A DNA stretch of 34,200 nt, from contig NZ_JADNOH010000096.1 in the NCBI RefSeq assembly GCF_015557435.1, positions 1-34,200 of the forward strand. Direction: 5' to 3'. Made by a program: the position numbers and the translations under genes. Under the pieces are notes generated by a model. The model saw nothing but the letters and a program-made list of their open reading frames with translations. It had not been told where the DNA came from and did no database searches. Positions 22,728 through 30,921 of the stretch are shown here, one piece after another (the stretch's first letter is position 1; each line of letters begins with the position of its first letter). Origin of the DNA: Collinsella aerofaciens. GTDB lineage: Bacteria; Actinomycetota; Coriobacteriia; Coriobacteriales; Coriobacteriaceae.

Positions 22728-23834
22728 ATGCTGCGCATCGCGACCATCGGCACATCCATGATCACCGACGACTTTATCCAAGTCGTCAACGCCAACGACC
22801 AAGCCGCGTTTGTGGGCACGCTTTCACGCGATGCCAATCGCGGTGCCGCCTTTACCGCCGAGCGCGGTGGCGAGCGAAACTTTACTTCACTCGATGAGCT
22901 CGCGGCAGCCGCCGACGTCGACGCCGTCTATATCGGCAGCCCTAACGCACTTCACTACGAGCAGGCCCTTGCCTGCATCGCCGGTGGCAAGCACGTCATC
23001 GTCGAGAAGCCCTTCTGCGCCACCGAAGCGCAGGCGCTGGAAGTCTTCCGCGCTGCCGAGGCGGCAGGTGTCGTGGCCCTCGAGGCCATGCGTCCCCTCC
23101 ACGACCCCGCCTTCCACGCCATCGAGGACGCCCTGGGCGAGATCGCCCCCATCCGCCGCGCCTCATTGCGCTTTGGCAAATATTCCTCGCGCTACAACGA
23201 GATTCTCGCGGGACGCGCCACCAATATCTTCGACTGCAATATGGCATCGGGTTCCCTCATGGACATTGGCGTCTACACCGTCGAGCCCATGGTCGAGATT
23301 TTCGGCATGCCCTCCGGCCTTACGAGCATGGCTACTCTGCTCGACCCCGCCACGCGACAGCTCACGCACGGCCCCATCGACGGCTGCGGTTCCATCCTCG
23401 CCAGCTACGGCGGTGGCCGCATCTCCGTCGAGCTCGCGCACTCCAAAATAACGAATGACCTGCTGCCCTCGCAGATCGAAGGCGAGCGTGGCACTATCCA
23501 GATCGACCATCTGTCCACGCCCCGCAACGTCCGCATCGACTATCGCGGCGATGTCGTACGCGGCTCGGCGACCGAGGCACCGCGCGAACAGGGCGACAAC
23601 GGCCGCGTGCTCGACCTGCCTAAATCGAGCAACACTATGGAATACGAACTCACAGACTTTATCACCGCCATCGGCGGCATCGATAACGTTAAGGAAGAGA
23701 TTTGGGAGACCCCGGCGGGACGTCACGAACTTGGCCACTACCGCGATGTCACGCTCGTCTCATTGCGCATCATGGATGCCGTGCGCCAGCAGGCCGGCAT
23801 TACCTTCCCGTCCGACGCAGGCAAGCAGGCCTAG
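22728..23834 (+). CDS. Gfo/Idh/MocA family oxidoreductase
   Basis: A 368-residue NAD(P)-dependent oxidoreductase, the second of this family in the window and only distantly like the first. The Rossmann start is LRIATIGTSMITDDFIQ, where the usual GxGxxG is relaxed to GTSMIT. The family motif is GGKHVIVEKPFCATEAQ, with the presumed catalytic Lys. SGSLMDIGVYTVEPMVEIFG is the DxGxYxxxxxxxxxG signature of the C-terminal domain, which has a long central beta sheet. The ATG at 22728 follows AAGGGGG. It lies two bases before the acylphosphatase start and may be co-transcribed with rnhA upstream. The substrate is probably a sugar, polyol or their phosphate; this is not resolved. Confidence 0.9.
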   Translation: MLRIATIGTSMITDDFIQVVNANDQAAFVGTLSRDANRGAAFTAERGGERNFTSLDELAAAADVDAVYIGSPNALHYEQALACIAGGKHVIVEKPFCATEAQALEVFRAAEAAGVVALEAMRPLHDPAFHAIEDALGEIAPIRRASLRFGKYSSRYNEILAGRATNIFDCNMASGSLMDIGVYTVEPMVEIFGMPSGLTSMATLLDPATRQLTHGPIDGCGSILASYGGGRISVELAHSKITNDLLPSQIEGERGTIQIDHLSTPRNVRIDYRGDVVRGSATEAPREQGDNGRVLDLPKSSNTMEYELTDFITAIGGIDNVKEEIWETPAGRHELGHYRDVTLVSLRIMDAVRQQAGITFPSDAGKQA

Positions 23835-23836
23835 CG

Positions 23837-24247
23837 ATGGGCTTCTTCGATGCGTTCTTCTCCAGCGTCACCGGCGGCAGTCGAGAGCCTCAAAAACCAT
23901 CAAACATTGAGTTCGAGTTGCGCCGCAGGCTTACTGTGCTCGCAAGCGACGAGGCCACTCAAGACACTCCCCTGCGCTATTTCCTGCGTTGGGCGGGGCA
24001 AGTCCAGGGCGTTGGTTTTCGCTTTACCAACACCAACCTCGCGCAGGTACGCGCACTCACCGGCTGGGTGCGCAACATGGAAGACGGCTCGGTCGAGATG
24101 GAGATACAGGGAGCTCCGGCAAACGTCCTATCTCATCTCGAGGCGCTTCATGCTTCCTACGAGCGCATGGGAACGCGTTTTCGCCTCGTAGAAGCCCAGA
24201 CCCAAGCCCCACTTGCCAATGAAGACAGTTTCATTCCTCGTTATTAG
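23837..24247 (+). CDS. Acylphosphatase with N-terminal extension
   Basis: A 136-residue protein. Residues about 45-130 are an acylphosphatase domain, which hydrolyses acyl phosphates such as acetyl phosphate. The signature AGQVQGVGFRFTNTNLAQ holds the phosphate-binding Arg62, and LTGWVRNMEDGSVEMEIQG holds the catalytic Asn80. Standalone acylphosphatases are about 90 residues; here about 45 extra residues (MGFFDAFFSSVTGGSREPQK...) precede the domain, starting with an amphipathic Phe-rich segment. The start follows the oxidoreductase stop by two bases and has no strong ribosome site, so translation is probably coupled. An internal start could give the short form, but no in-frame ATG with a good site is evident. 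Confidence 0.85.
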   Translation: MGFFDAFFSSVTGGSREPQKPSNIEFELRRRLTVLASDEATQDTPLRYFLRWAGQVQGVGFRFTNTNLAQVRALTGWVRNMEDGSVEMEIQGAPANVLSHLEALHASYERMGTRFRLVEAQTQAPLANEDSFIPRY

Positions 24248-24308
24248 TATTGTGTGCTAAATACGGTATCATTTACCTACGACCGTTGATAGAAAAGAGG
24301 CGAGGCGC

Positions 24309-24689
24309 ATGGCGGTGCAAAGAAGGAATACCAAGCAGCGAAAGCTGGTTCTTGACGCCGTGCGCCAAAGTTATAACCATCCCACCGCCGACGAAATCTA
24401 CAACGTCGTGCGCGCGCAGGATGACAAAATCAGCCGCGGTACAGTCTACCGCAATCTCAATCTCTTGGCCGACGCCGGCGAGATCCTCTCCATCAAGACG
24501 CCGGGCGGCAGCCGCTTCGATCGCACGATCGAGCCGCATGCGCATATCATCTGCACCTCATGCAGCCGCGTCATCGACGTACCGCTCCCCTTCGATGCCC
24601 AGCTCGACGCCAGGGCGTCCGAGCAAATCGGCTGGCACGTCACGTCGCACTACACCATCTTCGAGGGTCTCTGCCCCGACTGCCGGTAG
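24309..24689 (+). CDS. Fur/PerR-family metalloregulator
   Basis: A 126-residue Fur-superfamily repressor. The N-terminal winged helix includes NHPTADEIYNVVRAQDDKISRGTVYRNLNLLADAGEI. The dimerisation domain has the regulatory-metal segment RFDRTIEPHAHIICTSC and a second CxxC at the C-terminus (CPDC); these two CxxC pairs would hold a structural zinc as in PerR and Zur. The small size and the residues around HAH point toward a PerR-like peroxide or iron sensor, but this is not decisive. The ATG follows AAAAGAGGCGAGG. The 60-base gap upstream is AT-rich (ATTAGTATTGTGTGCTAAATA) and may hold its own operator. It converges with the HAD gene at 24705. Confidence 0.9.
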   Translation: MAVQRRNTKQRKLVLDAVRQSYNHPTADEIYNVVRAQDDKISRGTVYRNLNLLADAGEILSIKTPGGSRFDRTIEPHAHIICTSCSRVIDVPLPFDAQLDARASEQIGWHVTSHYTIFEGLCPDCR

Positions 24690-24704
24690 ATGTTTGGGAC
24701 ATGC

Positions 24705-25502
24705 CTACTCAGCAAGTAGACGACGCAGCTCTTCTTCGACCGTGCGCACGTAGCGGACACGGTCATTGACACCGCGCATGCTGGGATTGCAGCTCTCCAT
24801 CAGATAGGGATGGCCCACCACGTTGAGCATGTCGCGATCGTTTTCGTTATCTCCAAACGCCATCATTTCGTTAGGTGAGATCCCCAGCGCACAACCATAA
24901 TCGGCAAGCGCGGACCCCTTGCCCGAATCAAAGCCGATAAAGTCGGTCCATTCGGTTCCCGACGTCATCACATCGACCCGGTCGCTAAAGCGACGCACAA
25001 AATACTCCAGCGCCGCCGGCTGCTCCGCCTCGGGCGTCTGGAAGGCAATCTTAATGACATCCTCGTCAATGTCTTCGGGACGGTCGACTACCGCCACATC
25101 ACAATGGACCTCATAACGCAGGTGGTCAACAAACGCATCGTTGCTGCTCATGGTGTAGAGGTGTCCCTCGCACGAAAGGGTCACGTCGGCATGGGGGTAC
25201 GCAACCACGGCATTCGCGATATCCATGGCCAGGCCACGCTCCATAGAACGCTTGACCACGGCACGCCCCTCGCTCATGACCAGGGCTCCGTTTTCGCATA
25301 CATAGGCGAGTTCATCGGCCACCGGGGCAAACAGGTAGCGCAGGCTCGCGTATTGGCGACCGCTCGCCGGCATAAACACGATACCGCGACGATGCAGCTC
25401 ATCGATAAGCTCAAAGGCCACGGAACGCGGCTCGCGCTCCCCCGGATGCAGCAACGTGCCGTCCAAATCGCATGCAATCAGCTTGATTCCCTCAAGACCC
25501 AT
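24705..25502 (-). CDS. Cof-type HAD phosphatase
   Basis: A 265-residue subfamily IIB HAD hydrolase, the third HAD gene in the window. Motif I is LIACDLDGTLL with Asp12 and Asp14. Motif II is MPASGRQYASLRYL. Motif III is the Lys in FDSGKGSALADYG, and motif IV is MMAFGDNENDRDMLNVVG. The C2-type cap (about residues 85-190) is as in YidA and YbiV, which remove phosphate from sugar phosphates or flavin precursors. The ATG follows GGGGGAAG. It is converging with the Fur gene (15-base gap) and downstream of the SlyD/UreE pair, about 80 bases away, so it could share their transcript. The substrate is unknown. Confidence 0.9.
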   Translation of the reverse strand: MGLEGIKLIACDLDGTLLHPGEREPRSVAFELIDELHRRGIVFMPASGRQYASLRYLFAPVADELAYVCENGALVMSEGRAVVKRSMERGLAMDIANAVVAYPHADVTLSCEGHLYTMSSNDAFVDHLRYEVHCDVAVVDRPEDIDEDVIKIAFQTPEAEQPAALEYFVRRFSDRVDVMTSGTEWTDFIGFDSGKGSALADYGCALGISPNEMMAFGDNENDRDMLNVVGHPYLMESCNPSMRGVNDRVRYVRTVEEELRRLLAE

Positions 25503-25585
25503 ATGCTTCCCCCAAAGCCTCCTATCAACAGCAAGACGGACCTTGATCGGTCACCCCTCAAAGCCCGTCTTGCGCATACGCGCGC

Positions 25586-26164
25586 TTAGTCGCGCGTCTT
25601 TTTAACGATGGTAAAGTCCGGAGCCATGCTCACGACAACATCGGCCGCGCTCGACGTAAAGCGTCGACCCGCATCGAGCTCGTGCGAAACAATCGAGATT
25701 CGAGCTCCCTCGACACCGCGAAGCATACGGCCCAAAACCGGCTGCACCGGCGTATACATGCGCACGGTATGCTCATCCGAGTCACCCCGGAAGAGCGGCG
25801 CATGCATGTTGCCGATCTCCCAGCACGCATGCGCGAGCGCAATCGGATCCATGCGGTCGACTTCGACCAAATAAACCTCGGCGCTGCGCAGGCGCACGAC
25901 AACCGCCACGGGCACCATGCCCGAACGGTCAATGGCGAGCACGTCGCCATCGGCAAGACGACCGCCGTCGGCAGTATCCAACCGAACATCGATCGTGCGC
26001 CCCAGCTCCGTCACGCCCACAAACGCGCATGCATCAGCCTGGTCCCAATCGAGCAGTAGCTCGTCAACTTCAAAGACACCGCCCAGCTCCCGGCGAAGCA
26101 GGAGTTCATAGGACGGATCGTTGAGATTTCCCAAGCATGTCGTCGAAACCAAGCGTTCAGGCAT
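25586..26164 (-). CDS. UreE-family (urease accessory, nickel metallochaperone-like) protein
   Basis: A 192-residue protein matching the two-domain UreE layout. The N-terminal beta domain covers about residues 25-100 (GRTIDVRLDTADGGRLADGDVLAID and on). The C-terminal ferredoxin-like domain has DPIALAHACWEIGNMHAPLF, where His121 in GNMH is the invariant metal-binding His of UreE, and PVQPVLGRMLRGVEG, the family's following helix. It continues 45 residues past that helix without a His-rich tail. UreE brings nickel to urease, but no urease genes are in this window. It starts three bases after the SlyD stop, so the two are translationally coupled. A general nickel-handling role is likelier than urease maturation; that is inference. 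Confidence 0.78.
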   Translation of the reverse strand: MPERLVSTTCLGNLNDPSYELLLRRELGGVFEVDELLLDWDQADACAFVGVTELGRTIDVRLDTADGGRLADGDVLAIDRSGMVPVAVVVRLRSAEVYLVEVDRMDPIALAHACWEIGNMHAPLFRGDSDEHTVRMYTPVQPVLGRMLRGVEGARISIVSHELDAGRRFTSSAADVVVSMAPDFTIVKKTRD

Positions 26165-26167
26165 ACT

Positions 26168-26596
26168 CTAGTCCTCGACCTCGACGAGCTCGATATCAAA
26201 GTTGAGATCCTTGCCGGCGAGCTCGTGGTTGGCGTCGAGCGTCACGGCCTCGGGCGTCACGTCTATGACCACGGCGGGGACGGGCATGCCGCTCGGCGTG
26301 GACAGGAAGAGCTTCATGCCCTTCTCGATCTGCTCGATATTGGGGACCTGCTCAGCCGGGAAGGTCAGGACCATCTCGGGATTGTGCTCGCCGTAGGCAT
26401 CGGCAGCGGGAATGTGCACGGTCTTCTTCTCGCCCACCTGCATGTCGACAACAGCGGCGTCGAAGCCCTTGATCATCTGACCGGCGCCGCAGGTGAACTC
26501 CAGCGGCTCGCCGCGATCGTAAGAGCTATCGAACTGCGTGCCGTCGTCGAGCATGCCACGATAATGGGTCTTGACCTTCTTGCCCTGGTTGGACAT
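26168..26596 (-). CDS. slyD: SlyD-like FKBP-type peptidyl-prolyl isomerase
   Basis: A 142-residue FKBP of the SlyD type, with prolyl isomerase and chaperone activity. The FKBP half opens VKTHYRGMLDDGTQFDSSYDRGEPLEF and includes GAGQMIKGFDAAVVDMQVGEKKTVHI. The insert-in-flap chaperone domain follows (AYGEHNPEMVLTFPAEQVPN to about residue 120), and the chain closes with LDANHELAGKDLNFDIELVEV, a very conserved SlyD segment. The His/Cys-rich nickel-binding tail of the E. coli protein is missing. The ATG at 26596 has GGAGG five bases upstream; the longer frame has no support. It forms a two-gene unit with the UreE-like gene, consistent with a metal-delivery role like that of SlyD in NiFe-hydrogenase maturation. 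Confidence 0.92.
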   Translation of the reverse strand: MSNQGKKVKTHYRGMLDDGTQFDSSYDRGEPLEFTCGAGQMIKGFDAAVVDMQVGEKKTVHIPAADAYGEHNPEMVLTFPAEQVPNIEQIEKGMKLFLSTPSGMPVPAVVIDVTPEAVTLDANHELAGKDLNFDIELVEVED

Positions 26597-26716
26597 GGTA
26601 ACCTCCGTGATAAGGGCGGCGCACAACGCGGGCCGCCATGAACATATGGCGCTAACTATACCCTAGTCATACAATTTGAAGACAGTTTGCAAAGAAACGC
26701 TGCAACCGGAGGAACT

Positions 26717-27730
26717 ATGGCATATCCCATATTTGACCTACACTGCGACACCGCCGACCGCATTGGCTGGGCCACACTCGATCTCGACTTGCGCTTCACC
26801 GCCGGCAGCGACGGTTATTTCCCCGGCGACGAGACGCATCCGCAAGACTTCGACCTCATCGAGGGCAACGCCTGTGCCATCTCACTCGCAAAGATCGGCA
26901 AGACCCCGTGGGCGCAGTGCTTCGCCACCTATATTCCGGACAAGATTCCCGCCGCCCACGCCGCGCGCTTCCAAGCGCAGATCATGGCGCACATGAGCGG
27001 ACAGGCCATGCTCAACCACGACCGCATGGTCAACGTGCAAAGTGCCTCAGACATTCGTCCCGCGCTCAAGGACGGCAAGGTCGCCTGCATCCACACCATC
27101 GAAAACGCCACCTTCTTTGCCGAGGACCCCGCGCTCATCGAGGTACTCAAGAGCCTGGGCGTACTCATGTCATCACTCAGCTGGAACGCGCAGGGACCGC
27201 TCGCGAGCGGACACGACACTCATGCCGGTCTCACCGCTGCCGGCATCGAGGCACTCACGCAGATGGAGCACGCCGGCATGGTACTCGACGTCTCCCACCT
27301 CAACGACGAGTGCTTTGACGAGGTTGTCGCCCATGCAACGCGCCCCTTCGTCGCCAGCCACTCCAACTCCCGCGCGGTTTGCGGCGTCAAGCGCAACCTC
27401 ACCGACGACCAGTTCCGCACCATTCGCGATATGGGCGGCATCGTCGGCCTCAACTACTGCAGCGAGTTCCTCTCTAACGAAGCGACAAAAGAGACCGCCG
27501 CAGACGTCACCTTCGACCAGCTGGCTGCACATATCGAGCATTGGCTTGACTTGGATGGCGAGGACGCCATCGCACTCGGTGGCGACTGGGACGGCGCCAC
27601 GGTACCCGACTTCCTCTCCGATGCCAGCAAGATGCCTGAGTTCCAAAACATGCTCTCCAAGCGCTTTGGCAAGACCGTGATGCAAAAGCTCTGCAGCGAC
27701 AACGCCCTCGCCTTCTTCGAGCGTTATTAA
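26717..27730 (+). CDS. Membrane dipeptidase (renal dipeptidase family M19)
   Basis: A 337-residue zinc dipeptidase of the amidohydrolase fold. The N-terminal metal motif is FDLHCDTADR (His9, Asp11). IHTIENATFF supplies the bridging Glu, GMVLDVSHLNDECFDEV and FVASHSNSRAVCG the two metal His residues, and GGDWDGATVPD the late Asp of the active site. It hydrolyses dipeptides, often with D-residues on one side. Despite the family name no signal peptide is present, so it is likely cytoplasmic. The ATG at 26717 follows GGAGGAACT. A hairpin follows the stop. It is separate from the divergent SlyD/UreE unit. Confidence 0.92.
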   Translation: MAYPIFDLHCDTADRIGWATLDLDLRFTAGSDGYFPGDETHPQDFDLIEGNACAISLAKIGKTPWAQCFATYIPDKIPAAHAARFQAQIMAHMSGQAMLNHDRMVNVQSASDIRPALKDGKVACIHTIENATFFAEDPALIEVLKSLGVLMSSLSWNAQGPLASGHDTHAGLTAAGIEALTQMEHAGMVLDVSHLNDECFDEVVAHATRPFVASHSNSRAVCGVKRNLTDDQFRTIRDMGGIVGLNYCSEFLSNEATKETAADVTFDQLAAHIEHWLDLDGEDAIALGGDWDGATVPDFLSDASKMPEFQNMLSKRFGKTVMQKLCSDNALAFFERY

Positions 27731-27746
27731 TTTCACATCCCTTGAG

Positions 27747-27782
27747 CGGGCCGGCATGCCGGACGGTCGACATGCCGGCCCG
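27747..27782 (+). terminator. Hairpin between dipeptidase and metallopeptidase genes
   Basis: Perfect 12-base stem (27747-27758 with 27771-27782, arm CGGGCCGGCATG) and a 12-base loop. No T run follows, so it may be a weak terminator or an mRNA-stabilising element. Confidence 0.5.
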
Positions 27783-27804
27783 TTCACAATCCAAAGGACC
27801 GCTT

Positions 27805-28581
27805 TTGACGCAGCAGTTTACGATTTCCGCATCTCGACCGGATGGCACATCCATCCCCGTCATCGTCACCAAAAAGCGCGTCAAGAACTTTAACCTGCGC
27901 GTCACTTCGAGCGGCGAGGTCCACGCCAGCGCACCGCTCGGCGCCAGCCGCGAGCGCATCGAGGCATTCGTTCAGCGTAACAGCGTGTGGATTATCAACC
28001 GCCTTGCTCGGCGCGAGCAGCGCCAGGCGACAACCGACGAACCGCTCAGTCCCCGCTCGACCATTGCGCTTTGGGACAAACCCATCACTGTTCAGGACGC
28101 ACTCGACCACAACTTCGAATCGCCCGCACCGCGGCCCAAGCAAGCCACGTTCGCAAGCTTTATGGGTGCTAGCGAACCGGATGGACGCCCACAGGCCCGG
28201 CAACATGCAAACTTCGACGGCTTATCACCCGAAGAGCTCCAAGCCCGCATCGATCAACTCTATACGTCCGAAGTCGCCGCAGCGCTGCGCGACATGGTGC
28301 ACGCGTACGAAATCGCCATGGGCGTCACCGTGGCCCGCGTCTCGGTACGCAGCATGAAGACGCGCTGGGGCTCATGCACGCCCAAAACCGCCACCATTCG
28401 CATCGCACGCGAGCTTGCTGCCTACCCCATCGAATGCCTCGACATGGTTGTCGCCCACGAGCTCGTCCACTTGCTCGAGCCGAGCCACAACCAGCGCTTT
28501 CATGCCCTCCTCGACACGTATTGCCCCGACAACAGAGCACTTTCGCAGCGACTCAAGCGACCGCCCGCCGACGATATCTAG
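27805..28581 (+). CDS. YgjP-like (DUF45, M48-type) metallopeptidase domain protein
   Basis: A 258-residue protein of the YgjP/DUF45 group. The N-terminal part has the family's beta strands (KRVKNFNLRVTSSGEVHASAPLGASRERIEAFVQRN). The C-terminal half holds VSVRSMKTRWGSCTPKTATIRI, another strong family marker, and the zinc motif VVAHELVHLLEPSHNQRFHALL (His218, Glu219, His222, with a further His at 228). Related proteins are putative zinc peptidases sometimes linked to restriction-modification loci, with no settled role. The middle (about residues 75-140) is a low-conservation insert. I chose the TTG at 27805, six bases after AAAGGA; the longer frame would start inside the hairpin. Confidence 0.87.
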   Translation: MTQQFTISASRPDGTSIPVIVTKKRVKNFNLRVTSSGEVHASAPLGASRERIEAFVQRNSVWIINRLARREQRQATTDEPLSPRSTIALWDKPITVQDALDHNFESPAPRPKQATFASFMGASEPDGRPQARQHANFDGLSPEELQARIDQLYTSEVAAALRDMVHAYEIAMGVTVARVSVRSMKTRWGSCTPKTATIRIARELAAYPIECLDMVVAHELVHLLEPSHNQRFHALLDTYCPDNRALSQRLKRPPADDI

Positions 28582-28587
28582 CGTCGA

Positions 28588-29073
28588 CTAGCGCACACGC
28601 TCGATCTCGACACCGCAGCTTGCCAGGGGCAGGCCGACAGGCGCCCACGGCTTATCGAGCTTGATGCGCACACCAAGCAGCGAGGGGTAACGGCGCAGTA
28701 ACATCTGGGCTGTCCCCTCGGCTGCCGCCTCGATGAGCTTAAACGTATGCTCGCGCAGATAGCCGTCGACATCGTGGCACACTGAGCCGTAGTCGATCGA
28801 GGCGTCCAAGCTATCGTGCTCCCCCGCCGCACGCAGGTCGGCATAGAGCACAAGCGACACGACGAACTTCTGTCCCAGCGCGTTCTCCTCGGGATACACG
28901 CCATGGTTGGCAAAGACCTCAAGGCCGTCAATGACAATACGGTCGGCATGGCGCAGGTCGTCATAGCTCACATGGGGCACCGCCGTCGCAGTGGAGATAT
29001 CGCCCCTGCCGCGACGGGCGAGCTCGGCCCCCTCAGTCTTGGTTGCATTCTCGGGTAGTTTTTTATTACTCAT
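28588..29073 (-). CDS. folB: Dihydroneopterin aldolase
   Basis: A 161-residue FolB that converts 7,8-dihydroneopterin to 6-hydroxymethyl-7,8-dihydropterin and glycolaldehyde in folate synthesis. The family start is DRIVIDGLEVFANHGVYPEENALGQKFVVSL, followed by DSIDYGSV-like DASIDYGSVCHDVDGYL, FKLIEAAAEGTAQMLL (Glu of the pterin site) and the Lys of VRIKLDKPWAPV, the catalytic Lys. About 40 residues of Arg/Ala-rich extension precede the domain, more than usual. The ATG at 29073 has AAAGGAG nine bases upstream. It is the last gene of the nrdD-nrdG-folE-HD-folB row. FolK and FolP are not in the window. Confidence 0.93.
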   Translation of the reverse strand: MSNKKLPENATKTEGAELARRGRGDISTATAVPHVSYDDLRHADRIVIDGLEVFANHGVYPEENALGQKFVVSLVLYADLRAAGEHDSLDASIDYGSVCHDVDGYLREHTFKLIEAAAEGTAQMLLRRYPSLLGVRIKLDKPWAPVGLPLASCGVEIERVR

Positions 29074-29116
29074 CGCGATCGTCTCCTTTACCTAGGACCC
29101 CGATCGCGCATACCGA

Positions 29117-29698
29117 CTACACGCGAATCGACAGGTTCTTTTTATCATCGCTCCAGTTGCAAGCATTGCGCGCGGGACATGCAAAGCAGGCACGCGATGC
29201 TTTGTCGGCCGCATAGAGCAGGCGCTCGAGCGGCTGGCTGTTCACGCGCAGCTTTCGATGGCCCAAGATAGCCGTCTTAATGGCTGCGGCGTCGGCTGGC
29301 GCAAACGCCACATCGTCGGGCATGCCTGTAAGAATTGCATCGGCGACGCGCTCGCTTGCAACATCATGGGATATACCCGATTCATACTGTTCATCTTTGC
29401 CGATATCGTGAAGAAGCGCCGTGACATAGATGACTTCGCGGTCAAACTCGAGCTCTTCCTCAAGATTCTTGATCCACATAATGCGGGCGACATCCAACAG
29501 ATGGTCAATACCGTGGCGGCAAAAGATGCGCCCCGATTCCAAGCGCGCAATGTTGCCCAGATGGCGCCGGAACAGACCATTGGCGCAGATGTAATCAATG
29601 CGAGGCATGGCGCCAAAAGGAGTCAAGCCAGAAGCCATAAAACCGCGACGCGGCGTTCCCTCATCGGTGTTCGATGCAAAGTCGTTAACGACCCTCAT
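29117..29698 (-). CDS. HD-domain phosphohydrolase in the folate gene row
   Basis: A 193-residue protein with an HD metal-dependent phosphohydrolase domain: His62/His66 region (RHGIDHLLDVARIM), the HD pair His97-Asp98 in TALLHDIGKDEQ, His111, and a late Asp165 in LLYAADKASR. The extreme C-terminus adds CFACPARNACNW (Cys171, Cys174, Cys180), a small Cys cluster that could hold a metal. It begins two bases after the folE stop with no strong ribosome site, so translation is coupled to folE. HD proteins in folate operons are candidates for removing phosphates from dihydroneopterin triphosphate, the step between FolE and FolB; this is inference from position. Confidence 0.85.
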   Translation of the reverse strand: MRVVNDFASNTDEGTPRRGFMASGLTPFGAMPRIDYICANGLFRRHLGNIARLESGRIFCRHGIDHLLDVARIMWIKNLEEELEFDREVIYVTALLHDIGKDEQYESGISHDVASERVADAILTGMPDDVAFAPADAAAIKTAILGHRKLRVNSQPLERLLYAADKASRACFACPARNACNWSDDKKNLSIRV

Positions 29699-29700
29699 AG

Positions 29701-30258
29701 TTAGCGGCCCAACATCCTAAAGAACCGCTCCTCGAGCGCCGGATCGGTCTCAAAGACACCGCGACGAGCAAGCGTCACGGTCTTGGTGCCGGGCTTTTGC
29801 ACGCCGCGCATGGTCATGCACATATGCTCTGCCTCCATGAGCACGATCGCCCCCTGGGGGGCAAGATAGTCCATAAGGGCATCGGCAACCTGCGCACACA
29901 GCTGCTCCTGCAGCTGCAGACGGCGGGCATAGACCTCCACCGTGCGGGCAAGCTTGGAAAGCCCGGCCACGCGGCCATTGGGGATATAACCGATCGCTGC
30001 CTTGCCATAAAACGGCAGCAAATGGTGCTCGCACAGCGAATAGAACGTGATGTCGCGCTCGATAACCAAATCGTTCGAAGCAACGGCAAAGGTTTTGGAC
30101 AGGTGCTCCTCAGCGCTCTGGTCCATACCGCCGGCAATCTCACCATACATACGGGCAACACGCGCCGGGGTCTCCAGCAGGCCCTCACGAGTTGGGTCCT
30201 CGCCTATGCCCTCAAGCAACAGCTTAATGGCGGCCTCGACTTTTTCCTGATCGACCAT
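29701..30258 (-). CDS. folE: GTP cyclohydrolase I
   Basis: A 185-residue FolE that converts GTP to 7,8-dihydroneopterin triphosphate, the first step of folate synthesis. Zinc ligands are Cys76 and His79 in [12 protein letters not shown] and Cys147 in [14 protein letters not shown]. The [29 protein letters not shown] segment and the short N-terminal helix ([20 protein letters not shown]) are diagnostic. The length is right for the bacterial homodecameric enzyme. The ATG follows GTGAGG. It lies 66 bases after nrdG and two bases before the HD gene, so folate and deoxynucleotide functions sit on one strand. Confidence 0.97.
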   Translation of the reverse strand: MVDQEKVEAAIKLLLEGIGEDPTREGLLETPARVARMYGEIAGGMDQSAEEHLSKTFAVASNDLVIERDITFYSLCEHHLLPFYGKAAIGYIPNGRVAGLSKLARTVEVYARRLQLQEQLCAQVADALMDYLAPQGAIVLMEAEHMCMTMRGVQKPGTKTVTLARRGVFETDPALEERFFRMLGR

Positions 30259-30324
30259 CTGGGCCTCACTTTTCCGATTTCACGTTCGCGCTATGGTACC
30301 ACGCCGGCGCACAGCCGCCACCAG

Positions 30325-30906
30325 CTACATAGTATGGGTCGAATAGACAGGATCGTCCCGCCAAAGCTCCACAGCGTCGCAAAGCGCAACATCCTCACGC
30401 GCAGCACGGGCGCGCGTGGCGTTCATATCGATCACACGCTGATTGCTCGAGCCCCTAAAGCGCAGCGTGATATCGTACAAATCCTGAACAAACGGACCGT
30501 CCACCAACATATCGAGGCAGGTAAGGATACGGTCCGTGACCTCGGTATGGTGGCAACCGCCCGGCATAAGCTCCTCGAGCACATCGCCGGTAAAGCACCA
30601 AATGGTCTTGCCCGACCCCACAGGATAGGCCGCACGCACGCGTTCTATAAAGTCAACAAGCCCCGCCTGATTCTCGGGCTCCATGGGCTCGCCACCCAGA
30701 ATCGTCAGACCGTCGTTAAAGGGATGGTCGAGGCTCTCGATAATCTTGTCCTCGACGGCGCGATCGAACGGCTCACCCGCAGCAAAATCCCACGCGACAG
30801 AGTTAAAGCAGTTCTTGCACCCACGACGGCACCCGCTCACAAACAGAGAAGTACGAACGCCCTCCCCATCGGCAATGTCGAAATACTTAATGTTCGCGTA
30901 GTTCAT
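30325..30906 (-). CDS. nrdG: Anaerobic ribonucleoside-triphosphate reductase activating protein
   Basis: A 193-residue radical-SAM activase. The 4Fe-4S motif is CRRGCKNC (Cys26, Cys30, Cys33; the C-x3-C-x2-C pattern) following YFDIADGEGVRTSLFVSG. LTILGGEPMEPEN is the SAM-binding GGEP segment. DMLVDGPFVQDLYDITLRFRGSSNQRVIDM is typical of NrdG. It makes the glycyl radical on NrdD. The ATG at 30906 follows GGGAGAG, which directly abuts a large dyad structure (30922-31005); the longer frame to 31062 runs through that structure and is spurious. It is separated from nrdD by 426 bases, unusually far for this pair. Confidence 0.96.
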   Translation of the reverse strand: MNYANIKYFDIADGEGVRTSLFVSGCRRGCKNCFNSVAWDFAAGEPFDRAVEDKIIESLDHPFNDGLTILGGEPMEPENQAGLVDFIERVRAAYPVGSGKTIWCFTGDVLEELMPGGCHHTEVTDRILTCLDMLVDGPFVQDLYDITLRFRGSSNQRVIDMNATRARAAREDVALCDAVELWRDDPVYSTHTM

Positions 30907-30921
30907 AAGTGACTCTCCCGG

